64,000 nt of DNA from Piezodorus guildinii (taxonomy: Eukaryota; Arthropoda; Insecta; Hemiptera; Pentatomidae). The translations under genes were made by a program, and so were the position numbers. Shown in pieces: positions 11,740 through 22,309 of this stretch. The stretch spans positions 36,338,639 to 36,402,638 of the forward strand of contig CM041292.1 of the NCBI GenBank assembly GCA_023052935.1, read 5' to 3'. The notes beneath the pieces are model-generated. The model was not told the DNA's origin. It ran no database searches and saw only the letters and a list, made by a program, of their open reading frames with translations. Each line of letters starts with the position of its first letter. Positions within the stretch are counted from its first letter, which is position 1.

Positions 11740-12619
11740 TCTACTAAACTCCATCATTACTTTTGATAAAGGATTCCTAAAACAGGGTTCCTCACTCCTA
11801 TAAAGGAATCTAAATATGACGAAATTTTTTAAGAAAACTTTTAAAAGTAGTGTTTTCAAGAGATTATTTATATTTTTAGGATTGTTACTCCTAATAAGCC
11901 ATTAAAATATTTATTTATGCTAGTTTTATGCTTAACTTAAATATTATAATGGAAATATTTGCTTTTTACTGAATACCGATCAGCCTCAACCGCTTTAAGA
12001 CCTACCAACATATTAAGAAAAAATGAGGACAGAATTTTAGATACAATAGCATAGGGTCAATCCAATTGAAATTGTCCAATTTTTATTATTTTTGCAGTTT
12101 AACATTTTTTTTATCAAATATTTTTAGAATTGTAGCCGTTTTTTAGTGATTAAACCGTTAATATTTTTTCTATTTTAAATCTAAAAAAGTTTAAATAATG
12201 ACAATTATGTTTCAGTGAACGTGTGATCTCCCATCTTCTGAAAAACATATCACTGGCGGGACAAATAGGTGATGTGTAAACAGAAAGCCTCGGCCAACAA
12301 GAAGGGTAAACAAACAGTAGAGACGCCTTTATTATATTAGCCACTGTTAGGATTTAGGGTCGTTTTAGGGTCGGACGGTGGTCCACAACTCTGGGAGATA
12401 AACAGGAGCCGCTAGCACATATATATTTATACTGGGCGCGATATTGCCCACAGTTTATGGCAGTTGTAAACCACTCCTCAACTTTGCCTCTCTAATGCTC
12501 TGTCATCGTTTCATTCAACTGAGTCTCTTATAGCTCTGTAGCTGATTTATCTTCAATTATTACTTTTGGAATTTTTTACATGGATACCTCTTAGAGCTGG
12601 GGGTACAAACCGAGTAGTA
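11740..12619. other. Unassigned stretch
   Basis: AT-rich, with a somewhat GC-richer island at about 12350-12430. No coding frame or known repeat recognised. Confidence 0.4.
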
Positions 12620-12970
12620 ATCTCTGAATATATAACATTATAACGCCACTTCGGTTTCCGAGAACTCTTAAACCACTGGACAGATTTTGATACGGTTTTC
12701 ACCATCACATAGGACATTCATCTCTAAAGGTTTATAAGTAAAATATATTGCAATTTAACTTTTCTTTAAACAGGAATTAAAAGCTTTTTCTGTATCCAAA
12801 TTATCAAAAAATTGTTCCTGAATTATAAGGAGTAATATAGAAGTATAATATACCGCTGGAAAGTGCAAGATTTTAGAAAAGTTAATATGCAATAAAAGAA
12901 ATCGTACTAGTTAATATAAAGTTGTTGTAAGCTCGTAAACTTATGAACTCTCTTCCCCCTTCATACATAA
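12620..12970 (+). repeat. Family-H-related repeat, first of two tandem partial copies
   Basis: 'gtttccgagaactc..ccactggacagattttgatacgg..ttcaccatcacataggac' and 'agttaatataaagttgttgtaagc' recur after the SINE at 13284-13690. The motif 'ccgctggaaag..attttag' resembles the family-H body. Confidence 0.55.
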
Positions 12971-12982
12971 AATGATAACGTG

Positions 12983-13271
12983 GGGATCACTTGTAGCTGG
13001 GTGGCTGGCGTAACAGCCTCCCATGCTAAAGGTTACGGGATCAAACCCGCAGGTGGTCCTAGGATTTTTTAATGGGAGTAAAAAGTCCTTAGTTACGCCG
13101 TCCGTCGGAGGGGACGTTTAAAGGTGGTCCCGAGCCTGTGCGATGTCAGGTATTCGTTAAAGATCCCTATCCTAATAAAACCTGGATAGGCAAAATTTAG
13201 AACTCCCACTGTAGCATCGTCCGATTAGCCATAGTAGCATAAAGTGACGTTAAATAAATAAGCAAACAAAG
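12983..13271 (+). mobile_element. SINE-A, complete, 12-bp target-site duplication
   Basis: 289 bp. The tRNA-like head has an A-box-like tagctgggtggctggcg and a B-box region gggatcaaaccc (ggttcaaaccc in sister copies). The body and a taaataaataagcaaacaaa tail follow. It is flanked by aatgataacgtg at 12971-12982 and 13272-13283. It is among the best reference copies of SINE-A in the window. Presumed transcription by RNA polymerase III and mobilisation by a LINE are inferred from family knowledge. Confidence 0.95.
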
Positions 13272-13283
13272 AATGATAACGTG

Positions 13284-13690
13284 AATTTGGTTTCCGAGAA
13301 CTCAATCTAAACCAATGGACGGATTTTCTTACGGGTTTCACCATCACATAGGACACATAGCTTTTTTTCATACGGAAAAGGGAATTTTCTGTAACGAAGT
13401 CTTGAAAATGTTTTTCTTGAAATATAGACGTGTCATATACAGTTGGAAAGCTCAATATTTTAGAAAAGTTAATATGCAATAAAAGAAATTGTACGAGTTA
13501 ATATAAATGAACATGAAGTAACAATGGTTGACTGTGTGTATACTCCTATATGAGATAAGTTGGTTCAGGGTACAATTTATAAATTAAGTTTATGCTTAAT
13601 TGTGTGTTATATTGACTGCACCCTGAACCAACTTCTCTCAGAGTTAATATAAAGTTGTTGAAAGCACATAAACTTATAAACATTTGTTAT
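13284..13690 (+). repeat. Family-H-related repeat, second partial copy
   Basis: Repeats 12640-12980 (gtttccgagaactc; ttcaccatcacataggac; attttagaaaagttaatatg) and is interrupted by a small hairpin at about 13540-13650. The 13225-13479 minus ORF is a shadow of SINE and repeat. Confidence 0.55.
13540..13650. repeat. Hairpin: solo arm pair of the 410-bp tandem-repeat family
   Basis: 'agataagttggttcagggt' on the left pairs with 'accctgaaccaacttctct' on the right. Between them lies 'aattaagtttatgcttaattgtgtg..gactgcaccc', which matches the 'gagaagttagttgag..gtgcagtcaaatg..acaattaagtataaactt' region of the tandem repeat at 42702-43522. Confidence 0.6.
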
Positions 13691-14527
13691 TTCTAAAGAG
13701 GGAGGTTATCACCGTCGTACAGTATCTTGGATGTTATATTCTTACATTTAGTACGCATGGTTTTAAAAACTATATTACTTATCGAATTTTATCTAAGTTT
13801 TTAACATAAATGGTAAGTTGTTATAAATCTATAAACTAACATTCTAATTAATTCTTTCAAATTTAATACAATATCATACAAACACATTTTTTACTGTAAG
13901 CTAAATGGGATTCCTATGGAAATTAAACCTTTGAAATATATGTTAAATAGTTTTTTGAAATATCAAATGGTTATAAACCTATTAAGGAACTTTTGTTATT
14001 TCTATAGTTTTTTAATACACATATAATAGTCAAGTTTTCTTTTTATGGAAAAATTATATGTTTCGTTATCTGCGCTTCACTATACATTAACAAAAAAAAA
14101 ATGTTCTATACTGATCTACTATGACGGTTGAAACTCTTGGTTGGTGGCTCACTCGCTGCACTTCCAAAAGGTTGCTGTAGCGATGTATATAGTAGACCGG
14201 ACCCGGCCGGGTTCGGTTTTACAGTTTCAGTATTGAAATTGAACACACTCCACTGTGCACTAATTAAGGAATGTAGAAGAGGTCTTGCTGGAGCAAAGGC
14301 TGAGCGAGGAGAGAGTCGAGTGTGGATACTACGCTATCTATCATATGTTTTTTTGTATTTTTAAAACAACTGAATTACTACTTTTGTAATAATATACTGC
14401 ACTGAATTATAATGCTACATTTAATGTTGAAAATTAAATGTATTTCATTATTCCAGTTTAATAAGAACTTAAATTGATTAAATTAAATTTGAAAACAATA
14501 AATGGAATTAATTACTAATGAGTATTA
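13691..14527. other. Unassigned stretch
   Basis: No gene recognised. The frame at 14128-14364 lacks any motif. Confidence 0.4.
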
Positions 14528-15401
14528 TCTATATTTATAAAAGAAAGTCCAATTTCACTCGATTTTCTGGTCATCGCACTATCTCAAAAATGAATATGGT
14601 TATAAAGCTGAAAGTTTTCCAGGAGGTTCGACTTACCGTCTAGATGTGCAATAAGGCTGGATTTGGGAAAATTCGTCTCTGAAAGGTAAAAAAAAAAATA
14701 TATTTCTAAAACGTAAAACAAAATTGGTTTTCGAGTAACTCAGAAACTATACGCATCCTCAAAAACTATAAGCACTCATTTGAATGAAAAGCATATGTCT
14801 AATTAGCTGGAAGCAAAATTGATCTGATCAATATTAGCAAAGATAATAAGATACTTATAACAAATATATTTAAGCATATTTCGTTTCATAGCCATGTTTC
14901 GTGTGTAGGTTTCTATCCAGTTCTTATGTTTCAATGTTGTTGGTTTTTAAAATGATCAAAAGGCTGAAAAAGGTTTAAGTTTTGAAAAAGTAATATTACA
15001 TAGTTCTGAATCCTAAAAAAAAAAAAAAAAATGCGATCTTAATCTGTTGGGAAGGTACTCCCCCGAGTGGAAAAAATACGCATTTATGTTACATAGAACT
15101 TAAGATGGTATAGAATGATTATGTTTTGAAGCGCAAATGTCAGTATTAGATAATCATGGGTATGGCTACTAGCTACTGGTATGTTATAGTAGATTAAAGT
15201 GAATAAAATTAATATCTAACCATCAACAATAATAATTTATTTGTCGAACATAGACATAGATAAAAGTTTAACTCACTGTTATCTCAGGTATATTTATATT
15301 GTATAACCTCACCTAACACAGTTATTATAAAAAAACTTTCTTAATTCGCATAAATAAAAAAAAAATGAAATAGTTGCGTGCAAAGCGCGAGGTACAGCTA
15401 G
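14528..15401 (+). mobile_element. Non-autonomous Helitron
   Basis: The 5' terminus TCTATATTTATAAAAG and the 3' terminus ending ..ACAGCTAG fit classical Helitrons (5' TC, 3' CTRR, here CTAG). A GC-rich segment, gttgcgtgcaaagcgcgag, that could form a short hairpin lies just upstream of the 3' end. The element sits exactly between A (14527) and T (15402), the Helitron target, with no target duplication. At 874 bp with no Rep/helicase frame it is non-autonomous and would need an element elsewhere for rolling-circle mobilisation. Confidence 0.85.
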
Positions 15402-15589
15402 TATTATATAAATTTAAGTCTAGTTGGCTTGAACATATAAGTAAGCAAATAATTATCTTGTAAACAAAGTTGTGAAAGGCGACATCTAGGGCATAAACCT
15501 AGATGATTGTTGTACATCACAATATTATAATTAACTTTATTCTAACTCTAATTAATTGTTACTTTAACTTACCTATTATGAAATGTATG

Positions 15590-16600
15590 TTAAAGGAAAG
15601 TTTGCGGTCGTGAATTTTTTCTGATTCCAGTATCAAGGGAAAAACGTTTTAAGGTCTCCTGAATCCAAATAACCAAGTCCCCATAAAAGTCTGGGGCAGT
15701 GTTTTGTGGTAAGTATGACAGGAAATCGAATATTTGATATTTAAGGTAACTTTACGCCCCAAGATGTTACAAGTCCTAAAACTTTTTCTTCAAAATCGGA
15801 ACGAGAGCTACTTTATACAATGCATTTGGCACCTTTTTGCGATATCAAAAACGGCTCAAACGATTTTTCTTAAAATTACTATATCGTTTAAATTTAAACG
15901 GGATTTAATGTCATGTAGGTTTATTCTGATTGAAATAGTCAGACAGGACTTAAATATCGATAATGCTGTTGAACGGATTCGATGTCAAACTAAAGGAGAA
16001 AAGTTGAAAAAATATTTTAAAGCGATTTTTGTGGTTTTGAACATAAGAACATTGATAAGGATGTATAATATACTTATACCAAAAAAATTGTAAAAGCAAT
16101 TGAGGGTGGATAAAACTAGCTAATTGTTGTAGGTAATAATAGAATAGATTATTTAATAAAACACATGTTTCTATCGGGGGTTAACTGTAGCATGGAGGTT
16201 AGCATAACAGCATCCTATGCCCAAGGTCCAGGGTTCAAACCCGCAGGCACCCCTAGGATTTTTTATAGGGAGTAAAAAATCCTTTTATTATGCCGTCCTT
16301 CGGAAGGGACGTTAAAAGGTGGTCCCGACGTCCCGTTAAAGGTCCCTATCCTAATTGAACCTGGATAGGCAAATTTAGGATTCCCACTGTAGCATCGTCC
16401 GATCAGCCATAGCAGCATAAAGGGACGTTAAATAAATAAACAACAAACAAGATCAATTCAATTTATTTTATTCCTTAACCTGTTTATTTATTTTAATTTA
16501 CCTATATATTTCACATTCAATTGTATTTAAAAATTCTAAGTTGATTTTAACAAGGGAGGTATGTGAGAGTCGTTTGTTTGCTTACCAGATTTTTCTTAAA
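15590..16600 (-). mobile_element. Family-H repeat (minus), interrupted by SINE-A
   Basis: Reverse copy. The 3' end lies at about 15590, the body at 15730-16165 and, after the SINE, the 5' part runs to about 16600 (ggtatgtgagagtcgt..gcttaccaga). The 119-codon frame at 15734-16093 is repeat sequence, not a gene. Confidence 0.7.
16175..16450 (+). mobile_element. SINE-A inserted in a family-H copy
   Basis: Head (ttaactgtagcatggaggtt), B box gggttcaaaccc, body with a 20-30 bp internal deletion around 'ggtcccgacgtccc', and tail taaataaataaac. It splits the family-H repeat, so it is younger than that copy. Confidence 0.85.
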
Positions 16601-16639
16601 TTTAATTTAACAAACGAGGTTTGTCGTGTTTGCAAAGTA

Positions 16640-17084
16640 AAATTTTATATAAATTTCTTGAATATGTCGTTCAAATTCGGGAGTCTTGGAATTATGTTGT
16701 TCCTCGGACCACGATCCTACCAAAAGAGGGAGAACGAGCCCAGCGGTAGATATTTATTGCCTCTGTTCGGTCGTAGCTTGAGGTCGAGGACCCTTTAAAA
16801 CTTAACGAAGACCAATGTCGCTTAGTTTGTAGTCTTAAGGAACTCCCGTCCGAAATATGCCGGCATATATTTTCAAAATGTGACACTGAGAGAATACCTT
16901 TTTACATATATAACATTATAAGTTATTTGCTGGTGTCATCAACTGGGCAAGACATCATACTTAACCCATGAAGAACACGCAAGAAAAACTGTGTAGCGAG
17001 AACTCGCGTGTCACACACGAATATTTTAGTATATTTTTGCAATAATTTATACAATTTTCAAACACTAGATATGTTATAGAACAG
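16640..17084. other. Unassigned stretch with a GC-richer 200-bp block
   Basis: 16690-16890 is GC-richer and open on the minus strand (16886-16692) and on the + strand (to 16798). The translations show no recognisable domain. It could be a fossil fragment of an unknown element. Confidence 0.3.
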
Positions 17085-17302
17085 CGGGTGGCCCTAAATT
17101 TTTTAATATACGAAAAATATCTTAGTTGTGCTGTCCCTGGATGGGACGTAAAAAGTGGTCCTGATCTTTTGCGATGTCAGGTACTCCGTTTAAGATCCCT
17201 ATCCTAATTAAACTGGGCAGCAAAATTGAAGGATCCCACCGTATCATTGTCCTGATAAGGCACTGCAGCATGAAATGGGCGTTAAATAAATACATAAACA
17301 AT
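17085..17302 (+). mobile_element. SINE-A fragment, headless and diverged
   Basis: Contains gatgtcaggtactc, aagatccctatcctaatt, and the gcgttaaataaatacataaac tail. Confidence 0.75.
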
Positions 17303-17404
17303 GTTATAGAACTTTATATGAATTTCGTAATAATCTGAAAAATATCATAATGTCGTCGTATAAAACACATCTGTTACTTACATTCCGTTGTTAGAATCAA
17401 TTTA

Positions 17405-18335
17405 TAAACTTTTAATATTATTTTTATATTTATTACAGAGATATTTACAACTGTATTAACAAAAAAAAAAAAAAACATCAAGTAAATGTGAACATTGAGT
17501 GAGATATGGACATGATAGGCGTGAGAAGAATCTACCCAGTGGTAGCACTTCAAAGATTTATCAGATAAGGAGGTCTCGAGGCCATAGTCTTTTCAGCCGC
17601 CTCGGAAGATTATCAGGAATAGAAGGAGATGAGAGATTGCAGATAAATGGGTTCGGGTGGACTGGTAATTTGGTGTGAAAGAAAGTATATCTAATGCGGG
17701 CTAAGTCTGCAACTAATGGGATTCAGGTCTTTATGGATTATTGGTGACAAAGTAAGGGGCATTTAGGATATTTCGGAGGATTTTGGATTGCAAGGATTGG
17801 ATGCGAGAGGAATTTGATGGCTTAGCGGATCCCCATAGTTCAATTCCATATATCTAAATAGGCCTAAATATGGTAATATAAATTAGATTTTTGTAGTAGG
17901 TGGAAAGTTTTGAACGTTTTTTCAATTAAATGTTGTAATAAACGATATCTGCGAGCTGTTTCTTGTCGTTTCAGTCAAGTGTGAGGATTCCAAGTAAGTC
18001 GTCTGTCAAGATGCAGTCCAAGGTACTGGATCTGTTCAAGTGAGGTGAGTGGAATATTGCCAAAGGATATAGTGGGACAGGCAGACAGATTTGCGGCAAA
18101 GGGTAAAGGTGATTTGGTGGGCTTTAGTAGGATTTATTTTGATCCTCCACTTTTGACACCATTCTTCAATGGAAGCAATGTGAGACTGAAGGGTTTGGGA
18201 AGCAATAGTTGGGTCCTTGTTTACAGATAACATATATGTGTCATCGGCTTATGTAGTGAGGACAGTGCAAGGATGAATAAAAATATCAGATGTATATATG
18301 GTATAAAGGATTGGACCCAAGATACTACCTTATAA
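17405..18335 (-). pseudogene. Jockey LINE J1, 5'-truncated and degraded
   Basis: The 3' UTR is at 17405-17560 on the minus strand (ttacaactgtatta on the + strand). The PPRRLKR..WPRDLL end, LGLHLDRRLTW region and WCQKWRIKINPTK (18233-18036 frame) follow. Several frame breaks. Truncated within the RT palm at about 18335. Confidence 0.85.
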
Positions 18336-18869
18336 ATTTAAAGTTGGAAAAAACCTGAAACAATATATCAATTTTTTTTCTGCTTTAATTGTTTATCAAA
18401 TCCTTCTATATAAAATGTTTAAGCACGTTTTATTTATGCTAGCAATTTAAAAGTCATAACCATTTATTGCCAACGTTTCGGCGAGTAACCAAAACCCCCA
18501 TTTTAGATATTTGTTAGGCCACATTAAGCAATCTAGGGTCAACTCCTTGCAACTGTGTCTAGAGAGAAATACAAATTTGGATTTGCTGTTCAACTTTGTT
18601 GAGTTGCTATGCGTACACAGCATACCGCATCAATCCTGACAACTTTCAAGGTACGAATAGAGGCAGATTATGCCAAAAAGAAATACTTTGACAGATCCTT
18701 ATATAATTATTACATTATAATCATATAATTATAAATGATAATTTTTTTATATCACATTGAATCACTAGATAATTTAATCAAACTGGAAAATCTTGTTTTC
18801 ACAACAAACAACTTTCATTTACCTCAATTCTTGTAATTATGTTTTATAATAACAAAGACAAAATTAAAG

Positions 18870-19050
18870 GTTCACCTGTGGTGCTCTGGCTACGGCAACA
18901 GCCTTATATGCCGAAGGTCGCGGATTCGAACCCGGCTAGTGGCCCTAGGATTTTTTAATGGCGTTATTACGTTCTTTAGGGAGATAAAATGGCTGCCCGA
19001 GCCTGTGCGATGTTAAGTGCTCGTTAAAGACCTCTATCCTAATGATATAG
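18870..19050 (+). mobile_element. SINE-A fragment (head and mid-body)
   Basis: Diverged head with B box ggattcgaaccc, then ctaggattttttaatgg and gagcctgtgcgatg. The 3' tail is missing. 18340-18870 upstream holds nothing recognisable. Confidence 0.75.
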
Positions 19051-19499
19051 GTACTCTTTTTCTGGATGAATCTTAGTTCTGATGAAAGCCGTAAAAATAT
19101 GAGCGAAAAACCCAAAATTTGATTTTCCTCCCTTACCGTTGAGAATCGGACTTCAGACCATTTAAACTTTTTTGTTTCTCTGGAGGTCTAATATCTACCC
19201 CCACAATTTGACTAGGCATTTATAGGACACATATAAATACAAAATTTTGTTTTTAGTTATTTTTTAAAAATTTTACTTGCCGGCTCACAACATGTTTTGC
19301 ACCATTTTAAAGGAATGGAGAAGTTTTCCTCCGTAATCGTTGAGAATCGGACTTTGGTACTTATAAACTTTTTTTTTTCACTTTAGGACTAGTATCTGCT
19401 CCCACATTATGATAAGACATTTATGAGACACACTGTATATGTAATAGATAAGAAGCAGGTAAAATTAATGATATGTGGCGTAAAAAACTTCTAAAAAAT

Positions 19500-19637
19500 G
19501 GGATCACATGTAGCTGGATGGCTATCATAACAGCCTCCTATACCAAAATTCACGAGTTCAAACCCGTAGGTGGTCCTGGAGTTTTCGAATGGAAGGAAAA
19601 ATCCTTAGTTATGCCGTCCTTCGGAGGGAACGTTAAA
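19500..19637 (+). mobile_element. SINE-A fragment, 3'-truncated
   Basis: Head ggatcacatgtagctggatgg and B box gagttcaaaccc, body up to cggagggaacgttaaaat. It is then joined to the flank 'agttaatataaagtttttgtaagcc' that also flanks the 12983 SINE. Confidence 0.75.
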
Positions 19638-19717
19638 ATCATACCAGTTAATATAAAGTTTTTGTAAGCCCGTAAACTTATAAACTCTCTCCTCTTCATA
19701 CATAAAATGATAACGTG

Positions 19718-20002
19718 GGGATCACTTGCAGCTGGGTGGCTAGCGTAACAGCCTCCCATGCTAAAGGTCACGGGTTCAAACCCACAGGTGGTCCTAGGAT
19801 TTTTTAATGGGGGTAAAAAATCCTTAGTTACGCCGTCCTTCGGAGGGGACGTTTAAAGGTGGTCCGTGCCTGTGTGATGTCAGGTACTCATTAAAGATCC
19901 CTATTCTAATAAAACCTGGATAGCCAAAATTTAGGACTCCCACTGTAGCATCGTCCGATTTGGCCATAATAGCTAGTGACGTTAAATAAATGAACAAACA
20001 AA
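19718..20002 (+). mobile_element. SINE-A, full length, at the same junction as the 12983 copy
   Basis: Its 5' flank (about 90 bp ending cataaaatgataacgtg) matches the 5' flank of the SINE at 12983, but the 3' flanks differ. So host repeat plus SINE was duplicated together, or one junction was lost by recombination. Confidence 0.9.
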
Positions 20003-20579
20003 GTTTTTTTCAATATTTCAAACAAGGCTATGAGTGTTTGAAGGCAGTTATAAAGAGCAAGACGATATATATAGTGAGCCCTTGGAGCTAGAAAAGAGGC
20101 GGACCAGCTAACTCCCGAGCGTGAAGCAATCAGGCCACTCGAGGAACCTTTAAGAGGAAGGATATTAAACCGTCCAAATGAAAGCTGAGGATCGATAGTG
20201 AGTGAGTTATTGCCAATATCGCTGGCACAGCTTCATTTACCGTCGATAATGACCGTAGATATCCAAAAGGCAGTGATGTATGGACCATTGTGTTAGGTTG
20301 GTACCCCTGTCTAATGGCCCGGTCCCACCTCGGGGTGCTAAGTAGCGGGTCAGTGTTCTGCAACCTCAGGGAACTTATTCCTAACTTGGGCCATTTGCGG
20401 TAGCCACCCACCACTCCTCGAGCATATTGTAGACCTGAAATATCTTAGGATAGTTTTCTGTTTGGATTTTACTGATCAGCTCGCTATGCCTGGCTGTTTA
20501 AATGGAAAAGAACGAGAGGAAAAAACGTAAGTGCTTTTTCAATAATTTGTTCCTTGGGCATAATTAAAGTGGAGAAGTT
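20003..20579. other. Unassigned stretch
   Basis: 20130-20414 is GC-richer and open on the minus strand (94 codons) with no recognised motif; possibly a fossil retroposon. No gene called. Confidence 0.3.
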
Positions 20580-20772
20580 TGTTTGTTTATTCATTTAAGT
20601 TCACTTTTTACTACTATGGCTTATTTGAAGATGCTACAGAGGGTGCCCTAAAATCTGTCTATTCAGGTTTTTTTTTATTAATTTAACGTCACTTCATGGT
20701 ATATGGCTAATCGGACGATGTTACAGTGGGAGTCGTAAGCTTTGCGTGTCCAGGTTTAATACCTGACAGGTT
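20580..20772 (-). mobile_element. Two short SINE-A tail fragments
   Basis: gtttgtttattcatttaagttcac (20580-20668) and aatttaacgtcacttcatgg..tccaggtttaatacctgac (20672-20772) both match the SINE-A 3' half on the minus strand. Confidence 0.7.
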
Positions 20773-20947
20773 TTATTCCAAACATTGCAAAAGTTTTGAG
20801 GCAACGAAATTCGGCTTACAGTCAGATCAACCAGTACCATTCTTTTCATAATTTCTAGCTCAGGATTTGAGAATATCTCAGCTTATCATCAATCGTTTTG
20901 GAACTAGATAGGTATGTCTGTAGTTCATTTCAACGACTTTACACGTT

Positions 20948-21796
20948 TTTACTTTCCCTTACTATTTATTTTATTATATATATTGCGATCGGGAAAATTA
21001 TCGAATTTCGACCTTTCGCAAAAAGGTCTGTGTGTGTGTGTGGTTGTGGTAACTCCCGGGCGGAAACGGCAAGTCCTATGAAACTGAAATTTCATATTTA
21101 AGACAAATCTACGCCCGAGACGTTACAAAACCTTTTTCATCAAAACGAGCGTACCAGAAGAGCCACTTGATAAAATGCATTTTAGACCTTTTTTCGATTT
21201 TCTCGAAAACGGTTCCGACGATTTTGATTAAACTCGCTATATCGATGTAAAATTTAATGAGCTTTAATATCATTTAGGTTTCATTTGGATTAAAATGATT
21301 TGACAGGGCTTAAATGCCGATATTTTAAAGTTTCTTTCCCTAAAGTACTTTTAATTTTGTTGATTCTATAAAAAAAACTATATAATCTTCTTACTACTGA
21401 TGAAAAACAGGTAAATATATAAATTGAATGAATTCGATACGCAACTAAAGGAGAAAACAGATAAAATATTTTTTTCATGCAATTTTTTGTTTTTGAATAT
21501 AAGAGCAGTAATATTACGTGTATGATATACCGTTGGAAAGCTAAATTTAGAAAAAATCTTATCTCATACACAAGCTTTTAAAAGTTAATAGAGAGTGATA
21601 AAAAGCAGATAAAACTAAGTGATCGTTTTAGGTAATAATATAATATATTATTTGATAAAACACATGTTTCTATAGAAATTCAATTTAATTAATTCTTTAA
21701 TAGTTTCACTCATTTTTATCTCTAACTGTATTTCAAAATTCTTTCATTGATTTTAAAAATGTAGGTAAGTGAAAGTCGTGTGTTGCCCGCACCAGA
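20948..21796 (-). mobile_element. Family-H repeat, full length (minus)
   Basis: Runs from the 3' end (ttactttcccttact..attgcgatcg) through a (TG)n block at 21029-21042 to the 5' end (gtaagtgaaagtcgtgtg..cccgcaccaga). The ORFs at 20898-21101 and 21290-21571 lie inside it and are not genes. Confidence 0.85.
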
Positions 21797-21957
21797 TTTT
21801 TTACACAGGTAATCATTGCGATTACCTATAGAAATGTTTTTTTTAGAGACCCCTTTTATCTAATCAATTCATTGGCAAGAACCTCCTAAATCAATTTATG
21901 ATTATAAATTAATGATCATTATTAAGCAATGCTACCGGTGCTCAAAACCGAATACGA

Positions 21958-22227
21958 TTAAGCAAAGAGAAGATTCAACCAGAGCCAGAATACACAATAC
22001 CTGGGTCTATTACTGTTAGACTCAGGCTCTAAGATCCTACTACGGATCCGCTGAACATTGTAGACATAGGATTCTGAAGTACTTCTATCATCTAACTGCG
22101 TAATGGGATTCTTGTTACTGGCCAAGGCTTCACAAATAATTTTCATTAAGGTAATCGAAAATAATTTTCCAATGACATCTTGTGGACCCTCTGTGCATCG
22201 TTTGTTGGTCTTCGGAGGAGGAACCAC
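21958..22227 (-). CDS. Unrecognised protein-like ORF, possible exon
   Basis: The frame has no ATG start (open from about 22242 at TTT-GGG-CCA) and gives a balanced sequence with VPPPKTNKRCTEGPQDVIGK and later DDRSTSESYVYNVQRIRSR. On the minus strand a good splice-donor string, CAG|GTATTG, lies about 60 bp before the stop, and an AG follows 'tttgggcc' at the upstream side, though without a polypyrimidine tract. No family recognised. It could be a host exon or a transposase fragment. Confidence 0.3.
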   Translation of the reverse strand: MVPPPKTNKRCTEGPQDVIGKLFSITLMKIICEALASNKNPITQLDDRSTSESYVYNVQRIRSRILEPESNSNRPRYCVFWLWLNLLFA

Positions 22228-22309
22228 TGGCCCAAACTATTTTTTTTTTTACCTTAGTTTTGTCCAAGTTGTAGGTAACCCCCCGGTCTCAAGGTACAAC
22301 ATTTAGTAC

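Noticed and set aside
11632..11859. Tyr-Ile repeat ORF
   Set aside because: Translation of an AT microsatellite.
15734..16093. 119-codon ORF
   Set aside because: Lies wholly in a family-H repeat; the other copies are not open in this frame.
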